Assembly (NCBI RefSeq): GCF_964204645.1
Contig: NC_134036.1
Coordinates: 10,402,704 to 10,466,703 of the forward strand
Direction: 5' to 3'
Source: Tubulanus polymorphus
Lineage: Eukaryota; Nemertea; Palaeonemertea; Tubulaniformes; Tubulanidae
Length of the DNA: 64,000 nt
Positions 43,689-54,730 of this stretch are shown here, in pieces; position 1 is the stretch's first letter, and every line of letters begins with the position of its first letter. The notes beneath the pieces were generated by a model. That model searched no databases and was not told where the DNA came from. It worked only from the letters and a program-made list of their open reading frames with translations. Position numbers and translations under genes: made by a program.

Positions 43689-44228
43689 ATGTCTGGCGAT
43701 TTTTTTACCGTGGAAAACATTTTCCTAACAAAATCAACTACCACGGAACATGAAATAAATCATGTCGACTTTGAAGATATCGACTGGTCTACCGGATTTG
43801 CGATTTGCAAATATTGTAATACGACAATTACATACGGTAGTTTTCGAGTAACGACGTGTTGCAGGAAACCGATTTGTGAAGATTGCTGGCTAGTGAACGC
43901 TCGATGGTTAGGCGTTCAACATGATTTCGAATGTCCTATCGAGAATTGCATGGTACATTTTAGGATTATCAAACATATCGCGAAAAAAGACTGTTATCGT
44001 TGTCACGCGCAAGAGGATTTGCTTCATTGTTGTGATAAAACTATATGCCGGCCCTGTTTAAGCGAACTTAAAACGTATGAAGGGTATGAAGAAAACTTTT
44101 GTTATTACTGCATAACTTTATTTTGTGGCATCAACACGTGTTTAGTGTGTTTGGAAATAACTAAACAAAAGACAGACTGCTGCGACGCTTATATTCACGT
44201 CTCGTGCGCCAAGGAATTCGGATTTTAA
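43689..44228 (+). CDS. Multi-RING-like Cys-rich protein of the Polinton
   Basis: 179 residues, intact, about 28 Cys. Three successive zinc-binding modules: CKYCNTTI...CCRKPICEDCW, CYRCHAQEDLLHCCDKTICRPC, and CLVCLEITKQKTDCCDAYIH with C near the end. The 'CxxC...CC.k.hC..C' layout resembles a RING or a RING-between-RING ligase reduced to its zinc modules. It has its own promoter region, shared divergently with the PC4-like gene. AATAAA at about 44260 follows the stop. Function inferred: host-interaction ubiquitin ligase or structural zinc protein. Confidence 0.7.
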   Translation: MSGDFFTVENIFLTKSTTTEHEINHVDFEDIDWSTGFAICKYCNTTITYGSFRVTTCCRKPICEDCWLVNARWLGVQHDFECPIENCMVHFRIIKHIAKKDCYRCHAQEDLLHCCDKTICRPCLSELKTYEGYEENFCYYCITLFCGINTCLVCLEITKQKTDCCDAYIHVSCAKEFGF

Positions 44229-44595
44229 CCGTGTTTAAACTGTAAATTTTAACGGTGAATAAAATGTTTTTTTATTGTTTTACATTGTTTTTTTAATTTT
44301 TGGTTTTCTTTGTCTCGAATTTGCCCGTACTCAGGGAAAAGCGCCATCTAGGATTTAACTTCACTTCCCCCTCACCTCCACGTACACATAGGATCTCGTA
44401 ATAGGATTCAACTTTTCCCATAAACACGCATAGGAATGCGTAAGCGCCATCTAGGATTCAATCATACCAATAAATAAATTTGGATTTAAAACCGCCAATA
44501 AATTGATTTGGATTTGTTGTCAATAATTTGATTTGGATTTAACGGAAAATTTAGAATTTTCCCGCCAAAAATTTGAAATTTGAATTTTAACCGCC
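44229..44595. other. Right-hand non-coding end of the Polinton
   Basis: Contains AATAAA near 44260, two GCGCCATCTAGGATT motifs (about 44341 and 44447) and a degenerate series of AAATTTGGATTTAA units at about 44477-44545. Confidence 0.5.
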
Positions 44596-44679
44596 ACTTC
44601 CGGCCGCCATCTTGGATGACGTCACTACCGGCCGCCATCTTGGATGACGTCACTTCCGGCCGCCATCTTGGATGACGAT
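44596..44679 (+). repeat. Three tandem 28-bp repeats carrying YY1-like and CRE-like sites
   Basis: Units at 44596-44623, 44624-44651 and 44652-44679, nearly identical. Each has GGCCGCCATCTTGGA (YY1-type core) joined to TGACGTCA in units 1 and 2 (TGACGAT in unit 3). Confidence 0.85.
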
Positions 44680-45383
44680 TTGACAATTTGTTGCCACCCT
44701 CGTTATTTTATTATACAGTTGCAGGGATACTGGTACCCCCATCATTGGTCTCATCCATTATCAATCGTGAAAAGCCCCTGTGCATAAACCGTGATAAACA
44801 AGTTTGGAATAACATTCACATAGTTTAGTTATGATATTGTCAAACGTTTCTTACCGGCAAATTAGAATCTCATTTAGAATCTATCACATAGATAGATCAA
44901 GTAATCGGTTTTTTGAAAACCACGTTTATCGTGTGATTCTTTCGTCATCTTTGATAGGAATAGTCGCACATATCTGACCATGAATCGATCGGTTTTTTTC
45001 AAGAAAATGACTATAATATGTGAATAACAGTTAAAAACGAGAGATGATGTAAATCAGGGAAGACAAATTGATTTGAGAAAATTTGTAAGGCGATTGATGT
45101 TTCTTGTCGCTAATGGAACGGCGCATCCTATTGATCACTTAACAATCCTCATTTACCCTCGAAAGATAAACAATCATTTGTTTATTTGCTCACAGATGTA
45201 TTGAATGTTAATATAACACACGATTTTACGTCTAAATATTTACATTCTAAAAATTTACATTCAATTCGAGCTTTTTAGCGAACGCGATCTAGTCAGTCAG
45301 TTACCTGACTGTGGTTCAGTTTCATAATCGGATTTCCCAAACCATCACAAGTATATCCCATTAGAATCTCTTATCGCCAACGA

Positions 45384-45881
45384 TTACGAACAAGTTCCGA
45401 TGGTACAATTGCCAGTGCAACAATCAGTATCACCCGTACAAACTACGCCTCGTATCTTGCAACCTATATTTCGTAAAAAAGAGTATGCAATCAAACACGG
45501 AATTTCGAGGTAAGGCAATTTTTCATTTACATTGTAGGTATAATTGAACCCCCACTCCCGGATGTATGACAAACAAATCAATACATGAGTTTAGGAAATA
45601 CATTTACGTATGAAACATATTACACGTCAATGAAGTAGATTTTTGTCAGAATATAATTATTGATATGTAATATTATCTTCGAAATGTAATTCGTCAAATT
45701 ACTTCGTTAAATCTATAAACAGCTGCTGAATGTTTACTGAAAAGTGTAATTTCAATTCATTGAATCATATGAAATTATGTATTATGTTCCAGGTCGTTCG
45801 TTACTCACTTTCTGCAAATGACGCGTCGCTGATCACTATCACAACGATAGCAGATACACGAGTCATTAAATAAGCAAGCAT
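45384..45881 (-). CDS. Secreted knottin-like six-cysteine peptide, copy 2 (two exons)
   Basis: Exon 1 is 45809-45881 on the minus strand, with a signal peptide nearly identical to copy 1; donor GTGAGT; intron 345 bases, phase 1. Exon 2 is 45384-45463. The precursor is 50 residues with spacing C-x6-C-x5-CC-x3-C-x4-C, one residue shorter in loop 2 than copy 1. The last seven residues of the mature peptide match copy 1. The junction codon is AGT (Ser) instead of GGT, and the signal peptide ends SFAES. The 3' UTR block (45240-45380) is conserved with copy 1. It lies just right of the Polinton and is transcribed towards it. Confidence 0.75.
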
Positions 45882-46802
45882 TTTCGATGCCTAGAATTTC
45901 AATTAAATATATTAGCATTGTGGGCAATCCCAAATTCTGATTATTCAACAGTTTTCAAAAGGCTATCATCAAATAAACCTGTTTTCAGAAAATTTACTAG
46001 TTTAGAATGATGAGGCTTGAGAAAAAAACAGTGCCTTTAGATCTCGCGCGTGCTGGGCTTTATATGTGATATACAAAGTCGGTAGCGTACCACAGGTCTA
46101 CGGGTCCACTTGTCCGATGGACCACTAGTCCGGAGGTTCACTAGAACACATTTGTTGGTACACTAGGCCGGGGCCTAATAATGTGACAGGGATAATATTT
46201 ACTATTGGTCTGTCAGTGGTCATGCGTGAACTGTGGTCAGTTAAACCATTACATGTCCAGTGCTACCGGTATTCGACGTTTGACAACTCATATAGAAACG
46301 TTTCTGCTATCAATGGAAGCATGGTTCAACACACAACAGACATACCTTTCAGTCGCGTTGTGCGCAGCAGTAACAGTAACTGAGTGCAGCCGTAGTGATA
46401 AAACTCCTTTAAGAATTGGCACAAACTGGCTATTTAAGATACAGCCACCAAACTTGTATCATATAAAAGCCACTTGTCTTTTCCGTTAAAAACTGTTTTC
46501 ATTGGTGTTCTATCCTAATCATCCTTATATAAGCTGTCAAGCTTGTAAAAACCAGCTGCCCAAATGCACTTTTTCCTCCGATACATAGTAAAATGGCTCT
46601 GACTTGAAAAGTTTATAAGCAGAAAGCAGCGCCATTATTTTCATTATCAATTGAAGTTAAGTATCCAACGAAAGCAGACAACCTGGGGAACATTAATTAT
46701 ATTTTTGCGAGGATTTAACAATGAATAAAGGTAGTGAAGTCGATTTAGGTGCAAAACACGGCAAATTTCACAATGGAGAATAGCGCGTTACAACATCGTA
46801 GC
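45882..46802. other. Non-coding stretch; no gene seen
   Basis: Sequence just upstream of knottin 2 (45882-45960, read on the minus strand) matches the region before knottin 1. 46085-46170 has weakly repeated CCACTAGTCC/CACTAG words. Confidence 0.35.
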
Positions 46803-46976
46803 AGTAACGTTTCCATATGCAGTTGACCGAAAACGGGTTGTGATCGTTGGAGATTCATTTGGGCACACTGCCTTAGCAATGGTCATTAGTAACTTACCGA
46901 CCACTGAACAGCTAGTCATGCCGCTAAAAACTTTCCAGGACAGAGGCCACTTCTCAGCCCTTTCAACACACCAGTG
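46803..46976 (+). pseudogene. Short ORF fragment with an SGNH-hydrolase-like GDSF motif
   Basis: The plus frame reads about 57 residues including RVVIVGDSFGHTALAMVI before a stop. 'hhhhGDSh' is the nucleophile motif of SGNH/GDSL-type hydrolases and of SGNH-like domains in some retroelements. There is no start codon and no Asp-x-x-His block, so it can only be a fragment, and it may be chance. Confidence 0.2.
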
Positions 46977-47324
46977 ACCAAAAGTTAGCACAGTGACCAC
47001 CCAGTTTAGAGAGAAATAAAAACGTTTTTTTTTTCTCCTACTCGTCATAATTTCTTCAATCGATGTACGTAACAATATTCTATAGTTTTTTGTTCTCTTC
47101 ATTTCACATTACCTGTGCCTAGCTGCAAACCATAGCGAGAAAATGTGATTACGTCGAGAAGAAACACAGTATCCGTGTATGATGAATTACGAGAGAAATA
47201 AAATAAATTCAGCCAAAAATAAACATTTCTATGTAATAAAATCCAGGCATACTGATACATATTACTTACTACATATTCCTAAACGATATGCCACGTCGAT
47301 GAACAATTATATCACCCAGTTGCC

Positions 47325-48297
47325 ATCACGGCGCGCATGTTATCTACTTACAGTTTTGCCTTCGTGTTAGAGTTCGGTTGCTGCATTCAATGAAGAAACG
47401 CTTATATAGAAAATTCGCTCACGTATACACTATTTACTTTTCTAATCAATTCTCTAAAGTAGTCAGGTGGTAATTTCAGTACTTGAATCCCGAGTGGAAA
47501 CGCGTGAAATATGAAACTATTTCGTCCGTTATATTTTACTGAAAATTCCGGACCCAAAATTATATAGTTAACTAAGAGAAGTATTCAGCCATATCAAATT
47601 ATTGGATTCCGAATCCAGTTTTCATGTTTTCACTAAGACAAAAATTATCAAAACTGTTGAACTCAATCAAATCTTATCACACACAACTGTGGAACTGGAT
47701 TAATGGACATATTAGACCATCCAAACCGTGGAACTGGTTCTACAGTCAAATCAAACCCACACTATGGAAGTGGAATCAGCGACAAATAGCATGAACAAAT
47801 CAAAACAAAAATGGTTCAACAAATAATAATAAAACCTACATAACTGTGGATACTGGATTCAGAGAAAAATAACACCCACATAACCCTGGAACTGGAGATT
47901 GAATCAAATAAAGGATTTGGTTCATGGTCAATTGTTTAAGTAATTGTAGGAACCTCATCTGCAAAACCCCTTGATTAATAGACTATGATATGCAGATCGA
48001 TAAATACGTACTCCATCATACGAGGTAAATGATTTTTTTTCCACTTGCGTATTCTTCGAACCAATGAGTAATTGCTCAAGTATTAAGTGGAACTTGGTTC
48101 ATGAGCAGTTTTCTATTTTCGTCGCCTTCATTTATTTATAGAAACCGCAGTCCCACTAGTCTTTCCCTGAACTTCATCGCTCATCCAAGAGGTTACCTTT
48201 GATTATACGACTACGATTTTAGAAATCATGATTCTCATTATAACGTATAACTATCTTACTATAGTTTTACCTTCACCTAATTGACCTCATCCGTCGC
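47325..48297 (+). repeat. Dispersed repeat arm A3
   Basis: Same orientation as A1. It shares TATCTACTTACAGTTTTGCC, CAGTACTTGAATCCCGAGTG and AAACTATTTCGTC, then the TGTGGAACTGGAT motif series and the inner CACCTAATTGACCTCATC end. Confidence 0.7.
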
Positions 48298-48479
48298 ATG
48301 GATATGTTTCAGTTTCATTTTGGTTCATTGCTCAAGGAGATCGGTAACGAATTGACGTAGAAATTGAAGATTATCGTGTTTAAGAAAAAAAAGATTATTT
48401 GCAAATTAGTAAGACAAATGAAAAAATAAAAAATTTGACAGTCCACTAATTTTTGGCATAATTAAAAGCACTGTTAATG

Positions 48480-49010
48480 ATCACCAGATGGCGGCTAAAA
48501 CAAGGTGTGACAACTGTGCATGTCGTTCCCAGTGGTCGACAAAAACACGCACTTGAAATTTACAATCCACACAACCATCGGATTCCATGGTCACTTACAA
48601 TCGCAGATATAAGGCCGAAAAGAATCATACGTTCTATACACACACAGTACATCAGCGAAAATATTGAAGTAGCATATGACAAATTAATATTCAGAAATTT
48701 TGAAAAACGACAGCTAATCAAATATGATAAATTCCTGTGAGATCGATAAGTTATATATACTCAAAAGCTCTAGGATGCGCGCGGATCGATTCAACATCGA
48801 CACAAATTTCAATCAATATCAAGCTGTGCAATCATTGGTATAATTTCAGTGGTATTGTATAAACGCACGCAATATTTATTATTCATTCATCGACAGGTTC
48901 TGACTCGAGATAACGAATTTTTTTTTCGAGAGCCGAATACGTTAAAACGAGCGATCAAGGTAAGCGCAGTGATGTAATATTCAAATCTATATTTTTCATT
49001 ATCAAACGTT
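48480..49010 (+). repeat. Segment duplicated at 49690-50760 (first copy), with promoter/5' exon-like end
   Basis: Shares with the second copy ATCGCAGATRTAAG, CATCAGSGAAAATATTGAA, GTGCAATCATTG(G/C)TATAATTTC, TATTCATTCATCGACA and a TCAAGGTAAG donor (here at about 48957). The second copy lies upstream of knottin 3. Confidence 0.6.
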
Positions 49011-49539
49011 ATTATAAGAAATGCCAGTATACAAAATGTATAAGTAAAATAGATTAATTGTCATTGTTTTGTTAATTTCGCTAGGGTGGTATTTGGGTTA
49101 TGGTGAAAACAAGGGCGGGGTATAAGTTGTAAAAGTTTTACCCTTCTAGTCAATCCTATCCCTCATTTGATAATCTATCGTTTCTTTGTGATATCTATTT
49201 TACTTTTAGTTTGAATTTTGTGACTATGATATACGTTGTTTTTAATGTAAAAACGGTTACGAATATCAGCGCGTTGTTTAACTTTGATTTCACTGTCTGC
49301 CCCTTAAGTTTCGGGCCCCAATAAACTAATGTTGAACAAGTTTCTGTGTTCACGTAATGCCAAACGCAAGCAACGTGTCCACCCCCACTCTCCGGGCCAG
49401 AGAATTACTCAACAAAAGAAAGGCAGGTGGCTTTAAAATGTACAGCATATGCCATTTCGTCGATTTCATATTAGTCTAAATTTGCCCAAAAAAATTCAAA
49501 CATTCAACGAGGTTTTATGCTTCATTACTTCCGTCTCCA

Positions 49540-49600
49540 ACTGATAATGGCTGTTAGTCAACAGCCGAAACTTTGTGGTTTCGTTTTCATACATTCTATC
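49540..49600. repeat. Short dispersed repeat (GGCTGTTAGTCAACAGCC hairpin)
   Basis: An 18-base near-palindrome plus GAAACTTTGTGGTTTCGTTT; the inverted counterpart is at 63751-63800. Probably a MITE or SINE end. Confidence 0.55.
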
Positions 49601-49744
49601 AAATGAAATTCTATTGTTGGACAATCTGACGGAATAATTTCTGTAAGATTTGATGGACCATTGTTTCTGGGCGAAGTTATAGTCACCGTTATTTGATGAC
49701 CAGCTGACAGTGAATATGTGGTCACTTATGATCGCAGATGTAAG

Positions 49745-50345
49745 CCCGGTACGTTACTAGCCAGGACCCAGCTCCACAGTTCTGCGTTAAGATCTGACTC
49801 AGAGTTAACATTGAAAATGAATTGATTTTAACTCGGAGCTAACTTAACTCTAACTCACAACTGTGGAACTGGATTCAGAATGACGCGTTAAGCTTAGCAT
49901 ACATCGACAAAGCAAATGGAGACAACTAGTTGCTAGTGAGCGAGTACCCCGCGCACATCGAAAAGCTCATGAAAGCCAGCAACTGCGTGGCTCATGTCGG
50001 TCGCTAGGTCCTTAGCGCGTACATCAGCAACTGCAACTGAAATGTGTTTTAGCAAATTTATTTGAGGGCATCACAAGTCACGTGACAAATTGCTTTGTTT
50101 TTTGTCAGTTACAACCATGTGTTGTTGATTGTGGAGCGCTCACATCGACATATATGACAGCAACTGAGTACAACTAGTTGCTAAAAAGTAGATCATGGGC
50201 AACTGTGTGGAACTGGAGATAGATGTATGGTAACCAGTCATAAGCTAGCTCACATCGAAACGTTCGAGCAACTGATTGTATCAAGCCAGTTGCTCTCATG
50301 TGCCGAAAACTGCCTTGAAACTAGATGTCTCCAACGCAGTATCGA
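49745..50345. other. Insert within the duplicated segment, with CAACTAGTTGC words
   Basis: Absent from the first copy (48480-49010). Contains TGTGGAACTGGATTC motifs like the A-family arms and several GCAACTAGTTG/CAACTGCGTGG words between 49920 and 50300. Confidence 0.45.
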
Positions 50346-50589
50346 TGTAGGCTAGGCTTTTACGTACCAATACATCAGGGAAAATATTGAAATGGCATTT
50401 AAAAGTAAATTTCCAATAATTTATGAAATTTGAATATAATAATTGCCTGTGACACTGAACAAGTTTATACTTTGCCTAAGTAAAGTGGCGATGCGCGTAG
50501 ATCGATTCAAGTGCCAGGTGCGTATTGATAGAAATTGAAAAAGACCTCGATATCAGTTCCAATCAACATCATGCTGTGCAATCATTGCT

Positions 50590-50724
50590 ATAATTTCAAT
50601 TTCTATCTCAAACGTATATATTATCGCAAGCAATACGTTTTATTCATTCATCGACAAGGTCTGACTCGAGAAAACGAGACATTTTCATTTCGAAAGTTGA
50701 ATACTTCGGAAGAAGCGACCAAGG
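50590..50724 (+). promoter_or_regulatory. Candidate promoter and 5' non-coding exon of knottin gene 3
   Basis: Conserved with 48840-48962: CAATCATTGCTATAATTTC, then CATTCATCGACAAGG TCTGACTCGAG and GCGACCAAG before GTAAGTG (donor at about 50723). The next acceptor would be AAATTCTAG just before the knottin 3 start near 51690, giving a 5'-UTR intron of about 960 bases. Transcript evidence would decide. Confidence 0.45.
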
Positions 50725-51696
50725 TAAGTGATGAGAAATGATGAGAGATGATGAAATCTATATTATTCGCAATTAAACGTTTATTTTGGCACCTTTTTGA
50801 ATACTTGGAACACGCCTTCCAGAATTCTTTTTTCAAACTCGAAATTTGCAAAAAGTTTTCATCTTCATTTCTCCCATCAAATCGATCATTATTTTCATTA
50901 TTTTCACCCACTTTATCGTTTTCTGTAGTTTTCTGCCAAATAAAAACATTTCAATTGTTTTTCTTATTCCTATCCATTGTGAAACGCCTGTAATAAATTC
51001 TTTTTAATTTTATTTCCTTTGACCTGCTATTTTCTTTCTTGAAAAAAACCGTTTTCCAAGTTATTAGAAAAAGCCTGTGTATGGATAAACAATCGAACAT
51101 GATTTCATCATGGCTTTCTGGTGAACCGTCGAATAAGCACTTTTATTGAAACTGAGAAAACATGAGTTTTCAGCGAACGCGCGTCTAAACTTGGAGTAAT
51201 CATTTGACAATGATTACTGCAAGGTCTAAAGTAGTGGTAGCGCTAACTTTGCCTATAACGCCTGTCTTTGTAGCCTAAACGATAAGCGGGATGAAATGGA
51301 AATATCGTTACCCGACAATTCAAATCTATACAGCTCAATACGCTTTGCTTTATCGAAACCTGCATTACACTTTTTCATTTTGATGACTGTGATCAATGAT
51401 TATTTGTGTGTAAAACTTTGACAAGAAAAATGATGAAGAAAATCTAAATCTTTTGGGGGAGGGGGAGGGAGTTGCAGTCATCTACGGTTTAATCGATGCT
51501 ATACGGTCTGGACCTTTCATTTGGATATGCAACGTAGTTTTGGGCTTCATCGAACTTCATTCGGGTTGCAAGAACGATTCTGAGAAATGGTTAATCGATG
51601 AGAGCCAATTGAAAGCTATTGAATGACCAGACTATGGGATTTCCTAAAATGCCAATTTGCTCATATAATCAATTCAAATTCTAGGCAAATTTGAAA

Positions 51697-52001
51697 ATGC
51701 TCGCTTATCTAATAAGTCGCGTATGTGCTGCTGTTGTGATAGTGGTCAGTGTCGCGTCATTTGCAGAAGGTGAGTGACGACTGGGAAAATTAATTACACA
51801 ATTTGATGAATGGTCCTTTAAAGATAATATTGCGTAGGGGTTAGATTTTTCAACAATTTGAATAAGATATCAATTTACTTCAAAACTCCTTTTTTGATTG
51901 CATAATGTTTTTGAAATATAGGTTGCCAATTAAAAGCCGGAATGTGTGGCCATGATGGTGAGTGTTGCAGTGGCAACTGTAAAGGCTTATCTTGTTGCTA
52001 A
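51697..52001 (+). CDS. Secreted knottin-like cysteine-rich peptide, copy 3 (two exons)
   Basis: Exon 1 is 51697-51769 (signal peptide, SFAEG end), donor GTGAGT, intron 152 bases, phase 1. Exon 2 is 51922-52001. The precursor is 50 residues; the spacing is C-x6-C-x5-CC-x3-C-x4-C plus a terminal extra Cys (seven in the mature part), so one Cys may be free or pair between chains. The mature sequence is far more diverged from copies 1 and 2 than the signal peptide is, the pattern seen in rapidly evolving secreted peptides. The 3' UTR is conserved; AATAAA at 52161-52166. Confidence 0.78.
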
Positions 52002-52465
52002 TCGTCGGTAATAAGGCTTTATATTCGGATATACTTGTGGTGATTTGGGAAATATTCGATTACGAAACTGAACCGCTGTCAGGTAACTGACTATGAAATA
52101 GCTCGAATACGATTTCTATTTGTCACTATATCGTGAAATCTCGTGTTAATGATTATATTCAATAAAACTGCGAGTAGAAAAATCGACGATCGGGTTGTTT
52201 TACTGTTTATGCTTTCAATGAGCACAAAAGGAGTTCGGAAATATATCCCCAATGAATCGACCCTTCTCCATAGCCCCACATGATGCGTATAATGCAACGA
52301 ATTTCGCCCAAGCAAAAAAGCGGATGAAATCCAGTTGAAAAATGTTGGATTGTTTTAATTTGGCGAAATTCTTCATGGAGTGGACGACAATAACAAAGGT
52401 TCTAAAAGAACGACTTGTGACTCTAATGACGTGCTATAATTAATGAACATTTTGCTAACTGAAAC

Positions 52466-52819
52466 CTACAATAGGCTGTTTGAAGTGTCATTTGCTATTT
52501 TCGTTACCCTTTTAACAGTAGGGATAATGAAATGATAATCAGTAATCAATTGGTCATATTCCATATTGGTCGTATTCTTAATGGAATATGACCAAAAACC
52601 GATATTTGTAGAAACTAATTGCCGCTTCGCAACAATATTCCAATATTCTGACATGTGAATTGTGTTTGGAGATTTTTTTAGAAAACTTTTTCTAAGATGT
52701 GTGCCAAGTATTTTTCTGTAACAGCCCGTTGAATTCCTGTACAATAACACGTCACCCGTTTTTATATCTAATGTTAGAGCCACGCGTATGATGGTATTCA
52801 TTTGCATTTCATTTGCCAT
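52466..52819 (-). CDS. Unrecognised ORF downstream of knottin 3
   Basis: 117 codons on the minus strand. No signal peptide, no repeats and no known motif; composition is plausible but AT-driven. It could be spurious or a fragment of a repeat. Confidence 0.15.
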   Translation of the reverse strand: MANEMQMNTIIRVALTLDIKTGDVLLYRNSTGCYRKILGTHLRKSFLKKSPNTIHMSEYWNIVAKRQLVSTNIGFWSYSIKNTTNMEYDQLITDYHFIIPTVKRVTKIANDTSNSLL

Positions 52820-53229
52820 GCGTACTCAGCCCGAAAGGTTAACCTTTAGCAATTAATAAGCCATATGTGCGAGTGAATGTAAGGCACATCTTGAGTTATG
52901 CATCCTCAGCGGAAGGCCCCGTAACCCGCCTCCCGCCAAAAAGAAATACAAAAAAATTACATTCATACTAAAGATGTGTGTTCTCAAGGCAACCTACTTG
53001 GAAATGTCTGAACCAACTCAGTGATAATATATTTCAATCTTAAGACTATTTTACTTTTAGCATTACCAATTCAGCCTATAATAGTATATATCAATTCAGC
53101 CTATATTTCTTTTTTTTTCATTGAACACACAATCATTCACATTGAATCAATGTAAGACCCAATATTCTTCAGCCAAAAGAGTTAATGCAGTCGTCAATCG
53201 CAACTCTAAAGTAACATAGATTAAAATTG

Positions 53230-54320
53230 ACTCGATTTTATCAGTCAATAAATCCAATTTCACAATCTTGAGGGTTTGAAGCTGCACCCAGTTCAACAAA
53301 TATATGATTTCTATAAAGGACCCAGTTTTACAGTAATTTTGTTCCACGTGTCCCTGAATCAAGTTTTACAGTCTTGTTTGCTTTGACTTGTTATCCAGTT
53401 CCACCGTTTAGTCAGTTTCATCCGCCTATAATCACGGTCATTAGGGACTAATTTGACTTTGCATCCAGTCTCATACATATTAGGTCTATTTGACATGACA
53501 AGTTTGAAAACGTTAATTAGTTTAATAATATCGAATCCTGAATTTTAGGAAAAAATATAGCTGCAAAGCAGCGATAACGGGTTTTCTGGATGCATGTGAT
53601 CGAAAGGAAAAATTAATTACCGGGTATTCGATGGAAAAAATAAAATGAGATGATTTGGATATTATCGGAGCAATCCTCTTTTTGGTTGAATGGTCTAACC
53701 CCAGTATAGTCCCCGTGATTTGGAAATTCTCGGAGCCCTCCTTCATTTACTTACTAAATGACGTCACAAACTGTTATTTCGCCGGTGCTTGTTGTCTAAC
53801 AATTCAATTCAATTCTTTATTTACAGTAACCTAATAAGTAATTTTAAGTTTCAAATAGGATGGAAAGTACATTCAGACAATCTGTTGGTTCAGAGAGACC
53901 GTTATTACAGTATCAATTTATACATTTCGTTTCGAAGCTGTCAGTTGCCGAATCTGAATGCAGATGAATTTTATTTGACGAGATCGGCGGAAAATATATA
54001 ATAATAATAATAATCAACAGAATTTCAAGAGTGTTTTCGACGTAAGTCAGAAAACCCTAAATATTCCAGACGAAAAAGTTTCATATTTCACCCGCTTCCA
54101 CTCAGGTTTTGAGTACTGAAATTAGCACCTGTTGTGTTAAGAGCATTGAATAGAAAATCAAATACTATATTTAACGTATGAAGCATAAAATTCATGAGCG
54201 AATTTTCAGCCTAAAGGTTCTAATACTAAATGCCGCAACCGAACTTTAACTAGAAGGCAGAACCGTAAGTAGATAATGTAGTGTGATAACAAAGTGGCCG
54301 CGATGACCGTATCGTGTTTT
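53230..54320 (-). repeat. Dispersed repeat arm A4
   Basis: Inverted relative to A3, sharing CACCCGCTTCCACTC, GAGTACTGAAAT, GGCAGAACCGTAAGTAGATAA and the reversed TGTGGAACTGGAT series (53250-53480). A small GCTGCAAAGCAGC fragment (53554-53587) common to the LINE fragments is inserted. A3 and A4 flank knottin gene 3. Confidence 0.6.
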
Positions 54321-54673
54321 TAGATGATTTCAAAATTCAATTTTTATGAATTTCATAGCCTTAAATTCATTTTGTAAGTATGGCGCAGACTTTATTTCAT
54401 TCAAAAGATTCTCGACAAATAACGGAATCTGTCAACTTATATCAATTAAACGACCTTCGTGTTCACAAAACAATGAACTATTTACCGTTTCTAATAATTC
54501 CCAGCAGACACAGGAAAGAGAGACCGACGATTTTTCCTGTTTATCTGATGCCAATCACAAGCAATTTGACCGCCTAACACTAACGGCTATTAAGTTACGT
54601 GACTACAAAAAGTACTGCCATTAAATTGACTTCAAATTGATAAAATGTTACAAGAAAATATTCACTTATTTTC

Positions 54674-54730
54674 GTATTTGCTAAAGGTCTGATTGTGGTC
54701 GGTATCGCGTCGTTTGCTGAGGGTTATTAA
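54674..54730 (+). pseudogene. Relic of a fourth knottin exon 1
   Basis: TATTTGCTAAAGGTCTGATTGTG and then GTATCGCGTCGTTTGCTGAGGG follow the signal-peptide exon of copy 3, but the Met codon and the GTGAGT donor are gone, and no six-cysteine exon is found downstream. Confidence 0.5.

Larger units (their letters stand above)
31060..44700. mobile_element. Truncated Polinton/Maverick element
   Basis: The full Polinton signature is present: protein-primed-type PolB (N-terminal part), FtsK/HerA-type packaging ATPase, chromodomain integrase, penton and double-jelly-roll capsid proteins, and adenovirus-type protease. The left end is lost at the LINE junction near 31.06 kb, removing the PolB catalytic palm and left TIR. 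The right end is placed after the 28-bp repeats near 44.68-44.75 kb by exclusion; no TIR or target duplication could be identified. Several genes carry frameshifts or stops. Confidence 0.9.

Noticed and set aside
48477-48740. 87-codon ORF as a gene
   Set aside because: The same segment is duplicated at 49.7-50.5 kb without keeping the frame, so it is non-coding repeat sequence.
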